NCBI GenBank assembly: GCA_015067995.1
Contig: SVLJ01000001.1
Location: forward strand, 62,001-126,000
Length of the DNA stretch: 64,000 nucleotides
From: Oscillospiraceae bacterium
GTDB lineage: Bacteria; Bacillota; Clostridia; Oscillospirales; Oscillospiraceae
Direction: 5' to 3'
Positions 1 to 9,343 of the stretch are shown here, piece after piece. The notes under the pieces are model-generated. The model was not told the DNA's origin, made no database searches, and saw nothing but the letters and a program-made list of their open reading frames with translations. The first letter of the stretch is position 1. Every line of letters begins with the position of its first letter. A program made the position numbers and the translations under genes.

Positions 1-300
<300 letters not shown>

Positions 301-310
301 ACACGATCAA

Positions 311-355
311 ACGAGTCTGCATGTGCGCTCAGCGTATATGCAGACTCGTTTCTGT
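311..355 (+). terminator. Terminator after lysS
   Basis: A perfect 12-bp stem (311-322 with 338-349) closes a 15-base loop and is followed by TTTCTGTT, the usual form of an intrinsic terminator. Confidence 0.85.
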
Positions 356-432
356 TAATGAGACTGTAGAGTATTTGCATCTGCATGTTCTGACAGGTTT
401 TATATTTTAATAAGTATATGCGTACTATTTTC

Positions 433-461
433 TTGACAATCAGAAAAGATACCTTTATTAT
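433..461 (+). promoter_or_regulatory. Sigma-A-type promoter for the methylase-dprA-topA run
   Basis: TTGACA at 433-438 and TATTAT at 456-461 are separated by exactly 17 bases. Transcription would start near 468, leaving a leader of about 115 bases before the GTG start at 582. It is the only strong promoter I see before the run of co-directed genes that follows. Confidence 0.82.
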
Positions 462-581
462 ATAGGCGTTTAGACTGCAGAATTATGCACATTTGTTGCA
501 AGAATGGCATCAGGATGCGGAAAATGTTATGTTGCGGTGCTGCCGACAACAGATCCATGGCGAAACAGGAGGCGATCAGCG

Positions 582-1346
582 GTGGAGAGAATTACAAGTC
601 GGACAAATCCATTGTGTACCCATCTTCGCAAGCTGGGCGCTTCAGCTTCTTACCGGCACAGAGAAGGGCAGTTACTTTGTGACAGTCCCAAATTGGTTGC
701 AGAGGCTGTTCGGTGGTGTCCTGAATCGATCAAAACTGTGGTTTGCACGCAGGGAATGGAAGTGCCTGCGCTTCCGAAGAGTGTCCGCGTGGTAGAGGTA
801 CCTGGCGATGTGATGGAGAGCATTTCGCCGGCGAAGACACCTCAGGGCGTGCTGGCGGTATGCTCCATTCCGGATCGGCCTATGCCTGCCAAGCTGGATG
901 GAAGTCATTATGTACTTCTGGATGGTGTGCAGGATCCTGGCAACGTGGGAACCATCCTGCGGACGGCAGATGCTTTCTGGGCAGACGGTTTGTTTCTGGT
1001 GAACGGCTGCGCGGATATCTGGAGTCCCAAAACTGTACGCGCGTCCATGGGAGCGGTATTCCGCTGCCCGGTATGGAATGCGGAGGCGGGGGATGTGATG
1101 GCGCTGTTCCGTGACAGTGGGATTCCTCTGTACGGAGCGGCGCTTCGGGATGACACTCTGGATGCAAGAGAAGTGGATTATACCCGTGCGGCAGTTGCCA
1201 TCGGCAGTGAGGGAAGCGGCCTTTCACGGCAGGTTCTTGAACTTTGTGACAGAACGATCCGAATCCCCATGCGGGATCGCTGCGAATCTCTGAATGCGGC
1301 TGCGGCGGCTACTGTGCTGCTGTGGGAAATGTCCAACAGCCGTTGA
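582..1346 (+). CDS. TrmH/SpoU-family RNA 2'-O-methyltransferase
   Basis: The product (254 residues) is a SPOUT-fold methyltransferase that would transfer a methyl group from S-adenosylmethionine to a ribose 2'-OH in tRNA or rRNA. The N-terminal substrate-binding segment starts ERITSRTNPL. The C-terminal half carries LLDGVQDPGNVGTILRTADAF (motif 1, near residues 105-125), IGSEGSGLS (motif 2) and IPMRDRCESLNAAAAATVLLWE (motif 3), which form the trefoil-knot cofactor site. The frame is open back to 504, but the family N-terminus begins at the GTG at 582, which has AGGAGG at 567-572 with a 9-base spacer. The exact RNA target cannot be read from sequence; RlmB-like 23S rRNA methylation is one possibility. 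It heads the dprA-topA unit. Confidence 0.9.
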   Translation: MERITSRTNPLCTHLRKLGASASYRHREGQLLCDSPKLVAEAVRWCPESIKTVVCTQGMEVPALPKSVRVVEVPGDVMESISPAKTPQGVLAVCSIPDRPMPAKLDGSHYVLLDGVQDPGNVGTILRTADAFWADGLFLVNGCADIWSPKTVRASMGAVFRCPVWNAEAGDVMALFRDSGIPLYGAALRDDTLDAREVDYTRAAVAIGSEGSGLSRQVLELCDRTIRIPMRDRCESLNAAAAATVLLWEMSNSR

Positions 1347-1365
1347 ATACAAAAGGGGGAAGAGA

Positions 1366-2541
1366 ATGTCTGGCTTGAAATATTGGATCTGGCTGGCAGA
1401 ACTGCCGGGCCTGCGCAGTCAGACACGCTTGTCGCTTTTGGAGTATTTTGGAGACCCGGAGAATATTTATTGTGCAGATGCCGGAGAAATTTTTCTGGTA
1501 GAGAATATGACCCGGGAACAGGCTGCGGTGCTGGAGAACAAATCTCTGTCCAATGCGGAAAGAATTCTGGGCGAATGCCGCAGGCTGCGGCTGCGGATTC
1601 TGACACTGCAGGATGCGGATTATCCGGATCGTCTGAGGAATATTTACGATCCGCCCTGCGTGTTGTATGTAAAGGGGCACATGCCTGCGTTTGATGAAGA
1701 GGTAGCCGTGGCGGTGGTAGGGACCAGAGACGCTACGCCATATGGTGTCCAGTGTGCGGATAAGATCGCCGGACAGCTGGCTGCAGGCGGCGCGGTAGTG
1801 GTTTCCGGTCTTGCTCGCGGTATTGACACCATGGCGATTCGTGCGGCTCTGCGCTCCGGCGGTGTGACTGTGGGCGTTCTTGGCGGCGGTGTTGATGTGA
1901 TCTATCCGCCGGAGAACCGTTATCTTTACGAGGATGTCGCAGCTTCCGGTGCGTTGATCAGCGAGTATCCGCCAGGCACGGAAGCCAAAGGAAAACACTT
2001 TCCTGTGCGCAACAGGATCATTTCCGGCTTGTGTGCCGCCACACTGGTGGTGGAAGCGCCGGAGGGCAGCGGCGCATTGATCACAGCGGATCGTGCCATT
2101 GAGCAGAGTCGTGATCTGTACGCGGTTCCGGGTCCCATTGATGCCAGAGAAAGCGTCGGCTGCAATCGCCTGATCCGTCAGGGAGCGGGACTGGTGACCT
2201 GCGGGTGGGATATCCTGCAGGACTATCAGGCGCGATTCCCGGGAAAACTCCGTTGTGAAGAGGGAAGACCGCAGCCGACTGAGGAACGGAAACCGGCAGA
2301 GTCGGCAAAAAAACTGCCGCGAATGCTGGATGTTCATAAGGAGGGCGCGGCACTTTCGGACGATCAGCTGGTGGTCCTGCGTGCCCTGACGGATGAACCG
2401 ATATTGTTGGATGATCTGATCGATCTGGTACAGATCCCTGCCAGACGTGTGTTATCGGCGCTGACAATGTTGGAAATGGATGAATATGTGCTGCAGTATC
2501 CCGGCAAGCGATATGCCAGGAATGTGCTGTTAAGCGAATAA
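1366..2541 (+). CDS. dprA: DNA-processing protein DprA
   Basis: DprA (391 residues) binds incoming single-stranded DNA and loads RecA during natural transformation. The Rossmann-like core shows VVGTRDATPYG near residue 117, SGLARGIDTMA near 147 and the GSGALITADRA signature. A winged-helix domain closes the protein (PARRVLSALTMLEMDEYV). The frame is open from 1294, but ATG 1366 is preceded by a purine-rich AGGGGGA and matches the family start. The gene lies 19 bases after the methylase and 36 bases before topA, the common dprA-topA arrangement of Firmicutes. No other competence gene is in the window, so actual transformability is unknown. Confidence 0.95.
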   Translation: MSGLKYWIWLAELPGLRSQTRLSLLEYFGDPENIYCADAGEIFLVENMTREQAAVLENKSLSNAERILGECRRLRLRILTLQDADYPDRLRNIYDPPCVLYVKGHMPAFDEEVAVAVVGTRDATPYGVQCADKIAGQLAAGGAVVVSGLARGIDTMAIRAALRSGGVTVGVLGGGVDVIYPPENRYLYEDVAASGALISEYPPGTEAKGKHFPVRNRIISGLCAATLVVEAPEGSGALITADRAIEQSRDLYAVPGPIDARESVGCNRLIRQGAGLVTCGWDILQDYQARFPGKLRCEEGRPQPTEERKPAESAKKLPRMLDVHKEGAALSDDQLVVLRALTDEPILLDDLIDLVQIPARRVLSALTMLEMDEYVLQYPGKRYARNVLLSE

Positions 2542-2577
2542 AACCGGCCCGCAGAAGGCGGGTATCTGGAGGTACCT

Positions 2578-4890
2578 ATGGCAAAGCAGAATCTGGTCAT
2601 CGTGGAGTCTCCTGCGAAGGCCAAAACCATTAAAAAATATTTGGGCAGTGATTTTGAAGTGAAGGCCTGTATGGGTCATCTGCGTGACCTGCCCAAGAGT
2701 GTCATCGGCGTGGATCTGGAAAATGATTTTGAGCCGGAATACAAGCCCATTAAAGGAAAAGAAGATATTATCAGCGACCTGAAAAAATCTGCTGGTGCAG
2801 CTGATACCGTGTATCTCGCCACTGACCCTGACCGTGAGGGTGAGGCGATCTCCTGGCATCTGAAGACGCTGCTGGAGCTTCCGGACGAGAAGACCAAGCG
2901 GGTGACATTCAATGAAATTACCAAGAGTGTTGTGCAGGAAAGCATCCGCGATCCCCGAAGCATTGATCAGAATCTGGTGGATGCCCAGCAGGCGCGGCGC
3001 ATTTTGGACCGCATCGTGGGTTATAAGATCTCGCCGGTTATGTGGAAGAAGATAAAACCCAAGCTGTCTGCAGGCCGTGTTCAGTCGGTAGCTACCAGAA
3101 TGGTGGATGACCGTGATGCTGAGATCGAAGCATTTCAGCCCGAGGAGTATTGGACATTGGATGCGAAACTGGCAGTGGCCAATAAGCCCCAGAGTGCCTT
3201 TGAGGCTCATTATTATGGGAAAGACGGCAAAAAGGCTGAACTGAAAAACCAGGGAGAGGTAGACGCTGTGATCCGTGAGGTGGAGCAGGAGTCCTTCCTT
3301 GTGAAAAGTGTAAAACGCGCAGATAAGCAGCGCAGTCCTTCTCCGCCCTTTACCACCTCCACCATGCAGCAGGAAGCTTCCCGCAAGCTCAGCATGACGC
3401 CTCGACGCACTATGGCCATTGCGCAGCAGCTGTATGAGGGCGTCGATATTGCTGGAGAAGGCACTGTGGGTCTGATTACCTACATGAGAACGGACTCACT
3501 GCGCATCAGCGAAGAGGCACTGACGTCTGTTCGGAAGTTTATCTCTGGCCGCTACGGTCAGGCATATTGCCCGACCTCTGCCCGCCGCTATAAGGCTAAG
3601 GCCAATGCACAGGATGCCCACGAGGCTATTCGCCCCAGTAATGTGGAACTGACTCCCGAAAGAGTGCGCGGCGATCTGACCAATGAGCAGTATCGGCTCT
3701 ATCGCCTGATCTGGAGCCGCTATGTGGCCTGCCAGATGTCCAATGCCGTGTATGACAGCATAGCGGTGGAAATAGCGGCGGGAAGCCACAGCTTCCGCGC
3801 CAGTTCCAGCAGCCTGAAGTTCTCCGGCTATACCGCCGTATATGAAGAGGGCCGTGATGAGGACAAGGAAGAGAAGGTCTCCGCCTTGCCGGAACTGCAT
3901 GAAAATGATGGGCTGGACAATCTGGGATTTGCTCAGGAGCAGCACTTTACACAGCCGCCTGCCCATTATACCGATGCCACACTGATCCGCGCCATGGAGG
4001 AACAGGGAATCGGCAGACCTTCCACGTATGCTCCCACGGTTTCCACGATTCTGGATAAGCGGTATGTGAAGAAGGATGGCAAGTATCTGGTGATCACCAA
4101 TCTTGGCAGAGCCGTGACGGAGTGGATGAAGGAATATTTTGCGGACATTGAAGAACTGAAATTCACTGCAGGAATGGAGCAGAAGCTGGATGCGGTGGAG
4201 GAAGGCAGCGTTGTTTGGAAGGATGTTCTGCGTGACTTCTACTACGATGGCTTCGAAGAGCGTCTGAAGGCAGCGGAATCCGGTGAGCGCAAAATGGTGC
4301 CTCCCACCGTCAGCGATGAGATATGTCCGGTATGCGGCAAGAATCTGGTGGAGAAGGATGGCAAATTCGGTCCATTCCTTGCCTGTCCCGGATACCCTGA
4401 TTGTACGTTTACCATGCCGCTGGTGGAAGTGATGCCTGGTCGCTGTCCCAAATGCGGCGGCCGTTTGATGAAGCGCACCGGCACCAGCAAGCAGGGAAAG
4501 CAGTATACCTATCATTGCTGCGAATATACCACGGCTCGCGCAGGTGAGGAAAAATGTGACTTTATGACCTGGGATGTGCCGGTGAAGGACGATTGTCCTG
4601 TTTGTGGTCAGACGATGTTTAAACGAGCCGGCAAGGGCTTCAAGAAACCCTTCTGCATCAATGCTGCCTGCAGCAATTTCCTTCCGGAAGAAAAGCGCGG
4701 CTATCCCAAGGGCAAGGGAACAGAAGAGAAGGGTGAGGCTGAAACGGCCGCATCTGCCAAAAAGACGACGAAAAAGACCGCAGGGAAGTCTGCCGCGGCG
4801 AAGAAAACCACTGCGAAAAGCACTAAGAAAACCACTGCGAAGAAGACTTCCGGCAAGACAGCAAAGAAAAACGCGGATGCCGGTGAATGA
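2578..4890 (+). CDS. topA: DNA topoisomerase I
   Basis: This type IA topoisomerase (770 residues) relaxes negative supercoils. The TOPRIM domain is at the N-terminus (VIVESPAKAKTI; TDPDREGEAISWH near residue 83). The active-site tyrosine is in GLITYMRTDSLR at about residue 302. Three four-cysteine zinc ribbons follow from about residue 583 (CPVCGKN, CPKCGGR, CPVCGQT). The last about 60 residues are an unstructured Lys/Ala/Thr-rich tail of repeated KKTTAKK-like units resembling histone H1 tails, which probably adds nonspecific DNA affinity. AGGAGGT...ATG fits the start. It is followed 30 bases later by trmFO. Confidence 0.98.
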   Translation: MAKQNLVIVESPAKAKTIKKYLGSDFEVKACMGHLRDLPKSVIGVDLENDFEPEYKPIKGKEDIISDLKKSAGAADTVYLATDPDREGEAISWHLKTLLELPDEKTKRVTFNEITKSVVQESIRDPRSIDQNLVDAQQARRILDRIVGYKISPVMWKKIKPKLSAGRVQSVATRMVDDRDAEIEAFQPEEYWTLDAKLAVANKPQSAFEAHYYGKDGKKAELKNQGEVDAVIREVEQESFLVKSVKRADKQRSPSPPFTTSTMQQEASRKLSMTPRRTMAIAQQLYEGVDIAGEGTVGLITYMRTDSLRISEEALTSVRKFISGRYGQAYCPTSARRYKAKANAQDAHEAIRPSNVELTPERVRGDLTNEQYRLYRLIWSRYVACQMSNAVYDSIAVEIAAGSHSFRASSSSLKFSGYTAVYEEGRDEDKEEKVSALPELHENDGLDNLGFAQEQHFTQPPAHYTDATLIRAMEEQGIGRPSTYAPTVSTILDKRYVKKDGKYLVITNLGRAVTEWMKEYFADIEELKFTAGMEQKLDAVEEGSVVWKDVLRDFYYDGFEERLKAAESGERKMVPPTVSDEICPVCGKNLVEKDGKFGPFLACPGYPDCTFTMPLVEVMPGRCPKCGGRLMKRTGTSKQGKQYTYHCCEYTTARAGEEKCDFMTWDVPVKDDCPVCGQTMFKRAGKGFKKPFCINAACSNFLPEEKRGYPKGKGTEEKGEAETAASAKKTTKKTAGKSAAAKKTTAKSTKKTTAKKTSGKTAKKNADAGE

Positions 4891-4920
4891 CGCCGGCCCC
4901 TTCGTGGAAGAGGACAAATT

Positions 4921-6228
4921 ATGAAAGTAACAGTAATCGGTGCCGGACTTGCCGGCAGTGAAGCTGCCTGGCAGCTGGCGCAGCGAGGGATCGATGTAGA
5001 GCTCTGGGAGATGAAGCCGCTGAAGCGCACTCCTGCCCATGTGACCGATGATTTCGCAGAGCTGTGCTGCTCCAACTCCCTGAGATCTGATCAGCTGGAG
5101 AATGCGGTGGGACTTCTGAAAGAGGAAATGCGCCGACTGGGATCTCTGATTCTGGAGTGCGCAGAGGCAACCCGTGTGCCGTCCGGCGGCGCTCTTGCGG
5201 TGGATCGTAACGGATTTGCCGCCATGGTGACGGAGAAGATTCGCTCCCATCCCCGCATTACCGTATGTGAGGGGGAGGTGACGGAGCTTCCTCAGGGCGA
5301 GGTGATCGTTGCCAGCGGCCCCCTGACCTCAGATGCTCTGGCAGAGCATCTGCAGACGCTGCTGGGTGCGAATACAGATCTCCACTTTTTTGATGCGGCC
5401 GCACCGTTGGTGACGGCGGAGAGCATCGATATGGAGAACGCCTGGATGGGCTCCCGTTATGACAAGGGAACGGCGGACTATGTGAACTGCCCCATGAACA
5501 AGGACGAGTATGATGCCTTCTGGGAGGCTCTGACCACAGCGCAGGAGGCGGAGGTTCACGGCTTTGAGGATGGCATGGTGTTTGAAGGCTGTATGCCGGT
5601 GGAGGTCATGGCCCGCCGCGGTCACGATACATTGCTGTATGGCCCTCTGAAAGCCCGTGGTCTGGATGATCCCAGAACCGGACGCTGGCCCTATGCGGTG
5701 GTGCAGCTGCGCCGGGACAATACGGATGGCACGATCTATAATCTGGTGGGCTTTCAGACCCACCTGCGATTCCCTGAGCAGAAGCGTGTGTTTTCCATGA
5801 TCCCCGCCCTGCGTAACGCGGAATTTGTTCGCTATGGTGTGATGCACCGCAATACCTTTCTGGATTCCCCCAGACTGCTGAACCGCTACTACCAGCTGAA
5901 GACACAGCCCCGCATCTCCTTTGCTGGACAGATGACCGGCGTGGAGGGCTATGTGGAGTCTGCGGCATCCGGTTTTCTGGTCGGCGTGGAGACGGCGCGG
6001 CGTCTGCGCGGCATGGCACCGGTGGATTTCCCGCAGGAAACAGCAATCGGTGCTCTGGGCCTGTATGTCAGCAATCAGAGTGTGACGCAGTTCCAGCCCA
6101 TGAATATCAATTTTGGTATTATTCCGGCATTGGGACACAAGGTAAAGGGAAAGCGCAATAAGAATGCGGAGATTTCGGCCAGAGCATTGGCTGTGATCGA
6201 TGCGCTGCGCGAGGAGGTTCTGAAATGA
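4921..6228 (+). CDS. trmFO: Methylenetetrahydrofolate-tRNA (uracil-54-C5)-methyltransferase
   Basis: TrmFO (435 residues) makes ribothymidine at position 54 of tRNAs using methylenetetrahydrofolate and FADH2. The N-terminal FAD-binding motif is [19 protein letters not shown], followed by the GidA-like CCSNSLR segment. The C-terminal part has the family motif [14 protein letters not shown] in the form [18 protein letters not shown]. The length equals the family norm. It follows topA, a widespread Firmicutes neighbour pair, and overlaps plsX by four bases (ATGA), so the two are probably translationally coupled. Confidence 0.97.
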   Translation: MKVTVIGAGLAGSEAAWQLAQRGIDVELWEMKPLKRTPAHVTDDFAELCCSNSLRSDQLENAVGLLKEEMRRLGSLILECAEATRVPSGGALAVDRNGFAAMVTEKIRSHPRITVCEGEVTELPQGEVIVASGPLTSDALAEHLQTLLGANTDLHFFDAAAPLVTAESIDMENAWMGSRYDKGTADYVNCPMNKDEYDAFWEALTTAQEAEVHGFEDGMVFEGCMPVEVMARRGHDTLLYGPLKARGLDDPRTGRWPYAVVQLRRDNTDGTIYNLVGFQTHLRFPEQKRVFSMIPALRNAEFVRYGVMHRNTFLDSPRLLNRYYQLKTQPRISFAGQMTGVEGYVESAASGFLVGVETARRLRGMAPVDFPQETAIGALGLYVSNQSVTQFQPMNINFGIIPALGHKVKGKRNKNAEISARALAVIDALREEVLK

Positions 6229-7259
6229 AGATCATTGTAGATGCCATGGGCGGCGACAATGCGCCGGGTGCGATTGTTGAAGGCGCACTGCAGGCCAATC
6301 GTGAGCTGGGCGTTGATATTCTGCTGGTAGGTCGTACGGAAGCTATTCTGAAGGCTATGGAAGCGGCAGATGTGAAGGAACTTCCTTCCGGTGTGGAAAT
6401 CCACAACGCAACCGAAGTGATTGAGATCGAGGATGACGCAGCCACGGCCTTCAAGAAGAAAAAGGATTCTTCTATGACCGTTGGACTGACGCTGCTGCGC
6501 GACGGAGTGGGTGATGCATTTGTGTCTGCCGGTTCCACCGGCGCGCTGCTTTCCGGCTCTACGTTGTTGGTAAAGCGCATCCGCGGCATCCGTCGTGCGG
6601 CCATGGCGCCGACAGCTCCGGTTTTTGGCGGACGTGCCATTCTGTGTGACTGCGGCGCCAACGCGGAATGTACGCCGGAATATCTGCTGCAGTTTGCCTA
6701 TCTGGCCAGCCTGTATGCCCAGAAAACGCTGGGCGTGGCAAGCCCCAGAGTAGGCCTGCTGAATATTGGTTCCGAGCGGGAAAAGGGCGATTCCCTGCGT
6801 CTGGCAGTTTATCCGCTGCTGGAGGAAGCCCATGCTGCCGGACGGATCAACTTCATCGGCAACATTGAGGGCAATACTGCTATGATGGGCGCTGCGGATG
6901 TCATCGTGGCAGACGGCTATTCCGGCAACATCTTCCTGAAGAGTGTGGAAGGGGCCGGTAAGCTGATGGCCAAGGAAATGAAGAATATGTTTATGCACAG
7001 TGCCAAGACCAAGGTGGCTGCGCTGCTGATGAAAGAACGGATTGCGGAATTCAAGAAGATTCTGGATCCCAATGAAGTGGGCGGCGTGCCCTTCCTGGGA
7101 ATCTGTAAGCCCGTTATCAAGGCGCATGGCTCATCCAATGCATGGGCGATCCGCAATGCGGTGCGTCAGGCCAGAGATTTCGCCCAGAGTACATACATCG
7201 AAGATGTACAGGCGAATATCGAATTTATGAAAGTAAGCGTTCCGGCAGAAAATGCCTGA
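6225..7259 (+). CDS. plsX: Phosphate acyltransferase PlsX
   Basis: PlsX (344 residues) converts acyl-ACP and phosphate to acyl-phosphate, the donor for glycerol-3-phosphate acylation in phospholipid synthesis. It opens with the conserved [19 protein letters not shown] and contains [13 protein letters not shown] near residue 100 and [16 protein letters not shown] near residue 225, all typical of the family. The gene overlaps trmFO by ATGA and is followed by acpP, whose product supplies its acyl-ACP substrate. A FapR gene was not seen here. Confidence 0.97.
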   Translation: MKIIVDAMGGDNAPGAIVEGALQANRELGVDILLVGRTEAILKAMEAADVKELPSGVEIHNATEVIEIEDDAATAFKKKKDSSMTVGLTLLRDGVGDAFVSAGSTGALLSGSTLLVKRIRGIRRAAMAPTAPVFGGRAILCDCGANAECTPEYLLQFAYLASLYAQKTLGVASPRVGLLNIGSEREKGDSLRLAVYPLLEEAHAAGRINFIGNIEGNTAMMGAADVIVADGYSGNIFLKSVEGAGKLMAKEMKNMFMHSAKTKVAALLMKERIAEFKKILDPNEVGGVPFLGICKPVIKAHGSSNAWAIRNAVRQARDFAQSTYIEDVQANIEFMKVSVPAENA

Positions 7260-7267
7260 TTTCCCTA

Positions 7268-7297
7268 TTGACAGAAGAACTGGTATTGCCGTATGAT
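7268..7297 (+). promoter_or_regulatory. Promoter upstream of acpP
   Basis: TTGACA at 7268-7273 and TATGAT at 7292-7297 are 18 bases apart, placing the start about 36 bases before acpP. This would let acpP be expressed at a higher level than the upstream genes. Confidence 0.6.
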
Positions 7298-7316
7298 TAC
7301 CCCAGTAATGATACCA
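7281..7316. promoter_or_regulatory. Inverted repeats over the acpP promoter, possible operator
   Basis: Two nested inverted repeats lie here: ATTAC (7296-7300) with GTAAT (7305-7309), and TGGTAT (7281-7286) with ATACCA (7311-7316). The first overlaps the end of the predicted -10 box. A regulator of fatty-acid or phospholipid genes could bind; no regulator gene in the window can be matched to it. Confidence 0.35.
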
Positions 7317-7340
7317 ATATCCGGTAAGGAGAATTGAACA

Positions 7341-7586
7341 ATGACAATGGAAGAAATTTTCAAGAAAATGCAGGAACTGGTGGCTGAGCAGTTTGCCACC
7401 GAACCCGAGGAAGTGACCATGGAGACTTCTTTTGAAGAAGATCTGGGTGCTGATTCTGTGGATCTGGTGGAGCTGGTCATGGCCATGGAAGAGGAATTCG
7501 ATGTGGGCGAGATCCAGGAGGATGAGATGCCTGCCATCAAGACCGTGGGTGACGCAGTCCGCTATCTGGCTGCAAAGGTAAAATAA
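7341..7586 (+). CDS. acpP: Acyl carrier protein
   Basis: ACP (81 residues, acidic) carries growing acyl chains on a phosphopantetheine arm. The attachment serine is in the DSVD motif of EEDLGADSVDLVELVMAME at about residue 38 (the usual form is DSLD; here Val replaces Leu). A good AAGGAG site precedes the ATG. It sits between plsX and rnc, the common plsX-acpP-rnc order, and has its own predicted promoter in front. Confidence 0.97.
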   Translation: MTMEEIFKKMQELVAEQFATEPEEVTMETSFEEDLGADSVDLVELVMAMEEEFDVGEIQEDEMPAIKTVGDAVRYLAAKVK

Positions 7587-7592
7587 TCATAA

Positions 7593-7614
7593 ACGCCCCG
7601 CGAAAGCGGGGCGT
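7593..7614 (+). other. GAAA-tetraloop hairpin between acpP and rnc
   Basis: A 9-bp GC-rich stem (7593-7601 with 7606-7614) closes a GAAA tetraloop. There is no U run after it, so it is more likely a transcript-stabilising or partial termination structure than a full terminator. Confidence 0.6.
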
Positions 7615-7636
7615 CCTCATGGAAAGAAGGCGTCTT

Positions 7637-8314
7637 ATGCAGGAACTGGAGAAAAAACTGAATTATAGGTTTCGTGACCGGGGGCTGCTCAGTGAGGCGT
7701 TGAATCATAGTTCCTATGCCAACGAACACCGCAGCGCAAATATCCGGAGCAACGAGCGTCTGGAGTTTCTTGGTGACTCTGTCCTTGGTTTTGTGACGGC
7801 GGAGTTCCTGTTTGCCAGACATCCTGATTTGCCGGAGGGGGACCTGACACGTATCCGCGCAGCGCTGGTATGCGAACAGAGTCTGCATGAGGTAGCGCAG
7901 AAGCTGGAGCTGGGGCGCTATCTGAAGCTGGGGCGCGGCGAAGAAAGCGGCGGCGGTCGGCAGCGCCCATCCATTTTGGCAGATGCCACCGAGGCTGTGT
8001 TTGCGGCTGTCTATCTTGATGGCGGCATTGCGGAAGCATCTGCGCTGATTCACAGAGTACTGCTGGACACGGAGAAAGAGGAGGCTGTTGAAGAGCGTCG
8101 GCGAGACTATAAAACGGCGCTTCAGGAGCTGGTGCAGCGCCAGTCCGGCCAGGAACTGTTCTATCGTATGATCGGTGCCTCCGGCCCTGATCACTGCAAG
8201 GTTTTTGAGGCTGAGGTTTGCCTGAACGGCAAGCGTGTAGGTACGGGAACAGGCCACAGCAAAAAAGAAGCGGAGCAGGCGGCTGCAGCTGCAGCTCTGC
8301 AGGTGTTGGCTTGA
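7637..8314 (+). CDS. rnc: Ribonuclease III
   Basis: RNase III (225 residues) cuts double-stranded RNA in rRNA and mRNA processing. The catalytic signature NERLEFLGDSVLG is at residues 39-51 and the second acidic cluster is DATEAVFAAVYLDGG. A double-stranded-RNA-binding domain fills the last about 70 residues (DYKTALQELVQ to KKEAEQAAAAAALQ). An in-frame ATG at 7619 is also possible, but it lies directly against the upstream hairpin without a ribosome binding site, whereas ATG 7637 has AGAAGG at 7625-7630. Confidence 0.96.
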   Translation: MQELEKKLNYRFRDRGLLSEALNHSSYANEHRSANIRSNERLEFLGDSVLGFVTAEFLFARHPDLPEGDLTRIRAALVCEQSLHEVAQKLELGRYLKLGRGEESGGGRQRPSILADATEAVFAAVYLDGGIAEASALIHRVLLDTEKEEAVEERRRDYKTALQELVQRQSGQELFYRMIGASGPDHCKVFEAEVCLNGKRVGTGTGHSKKEAEQAAAAAALQVLA

Positions 8315-8323
8315 ATGAAAATG

Positions 8324-8371
8324 AGCGGATCGTATTTGACGGATTGCACGTTGGATACGATTCGCTTTTTT
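8324..8371 (+). terminator. Terminator after rnc
   Basis: A 12-bp stem with one G-U pair (8324-8335 with 8355-8366) is followed by six T residues. It ends the plsX-acpP-rnc unit. Confidence 0.85.
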
Positions 8372-8418
8372 GTGACAGAGATATTCAGGATTTATGACTG
8401 GTATTTGCGCGTATGCTG

Positions 8419-8427
8419 TGGTATAGT
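8419..8427 (+). promoter_or_regulatory. Extended -10 promoter for uppP
   Basis: TGGTATAGT is an extended -10 element 45 bases before uppP. No good -35 hexamer is seen at normal spacing, as is common for TGn promoters. Confidence 0.5.
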
Positions 8428-8472
8428 TTATGATAGAAGTGTTATAAGCATTACATTGAGGAGGGAGCTACT

Positions 8473-9303
8473 ATGTCTTGGATTGCTGCTGTTATCATGG
8501 GCCTTGTTCAAGGTGTTGCAGAATTCTTGCCAATCTCCAGTTCCGGTCATCTTGCCATTGCCGGCGAATTGCTGGGAGCAACCACGGACATCCCTGAATT
8601 TTTTGATGTTCTTCTGCATTTGGGGACGTTAATCGCTGTGTTTATCTTTTACTGGACGGATATTCTGGATATGATCCGGGAGTTCATTGCCGGAGTTCGG
8701 GATCTGACACAGCACAAAACGCCTGTCCCTGTTCCTCCTGCGCGGAGGTTGATCCTTCTTTTGATCATTGCCACCCTGCCTCTTGTTTTGGTGCTGCCCA
8801 TCAAGGACTACATAGAGAGAATGAGCGGCAATATGTATTTTGTGGCGTTGGCCCTGATGATGACAGGCTGCCTGCTGTTTCTCAGTGACCGTGTCCGGAA
8901 GGGGCGGAAGAATGAGAGAACGGCTTCAATGATGGACGCACTTCTTATTGGCTTTGCACAGGCGCTTGCTACCTGCCCTGGAATCTCCCGCTCGGGCACG
9001 ACCATTACCGCCGGCTGTCTTGTGGGACTGGATCGTAGATTTGCGGTGCGCTTTTCCTTTTTGATGTCCATTCCCGCTGTGCTGGGTGCGAATCTTCTCA
9101 GTCTGCTGGATGTAATGGAGACTGGTGTAAATTGGCCGGAGGTGCCGGCTTATCTGCTTGGTGTTGCAGTGGCTGCTGTCAGCGGATATGCGTGTCTACG
9201 GCTGCTGAAGTTGATTGCAGAGAAGGGCCGCTTTGGCTGGTTTGCATATTATTGCTGGGGAATAGGCCTGGTAACGATGTTTCTGACCGTGATCATGAAA
9301 TGA
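8473..9303 (+). CDS. uppP: Undecaprenyl-diphosphatase UppP (BacA family)
   Basis: This integral membrane enzyme (276 residues) dephosphorylates undecaprenyl pyrophosphate, recycling the lipid carrier of peptidoglycan and teichoic-acid synthesis; extra copies give bacitracin tolerance. Both family signatures are present: GLVQGVAEFLPISSSGHL near residues 12-29 and ALATCPGISRSGTT near 160-175. Hydrophobic segments alternate along the whole length. It has its own promoter and GAGGAGGGAG ribosome site, and lies 40 bases before ftsK. Confidence 0.96.
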   Translation: MSWIAAVIMGLVQGVAEFLPISSSGHLAIAGELLGATTDIPEFFDVLLHLGTLIAVFIFYWTDILDMIREFIAGVRDLTQHKTPVPVPPARRLILLLIIATLPLVLVLPIKDYIERMSGNMYFVALALMMTGCLLFLSDRVRKGRKNERTASMMDALLIGFAQALATCPGISRSGTTITAGCLVGLDRRFAVRFSFLMSIPAVLGANLLSLLDVMETGVNWPEVPAYLLGVAVAAVSGYACLRLLKLIAEKGRFGWFAYYCWGIGLVTMFLTVIMK

Positions 9304-9343
9304 TAGACTGTGTCAAGGAAAGCAAGTATAAGGGGGTTGAATC

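Noticed and set aside
485-682. Short frames in the leader of the TrmH-family gene
   Set aside because: No ribosome site or recognisable product; they overlap the real GTG start region.
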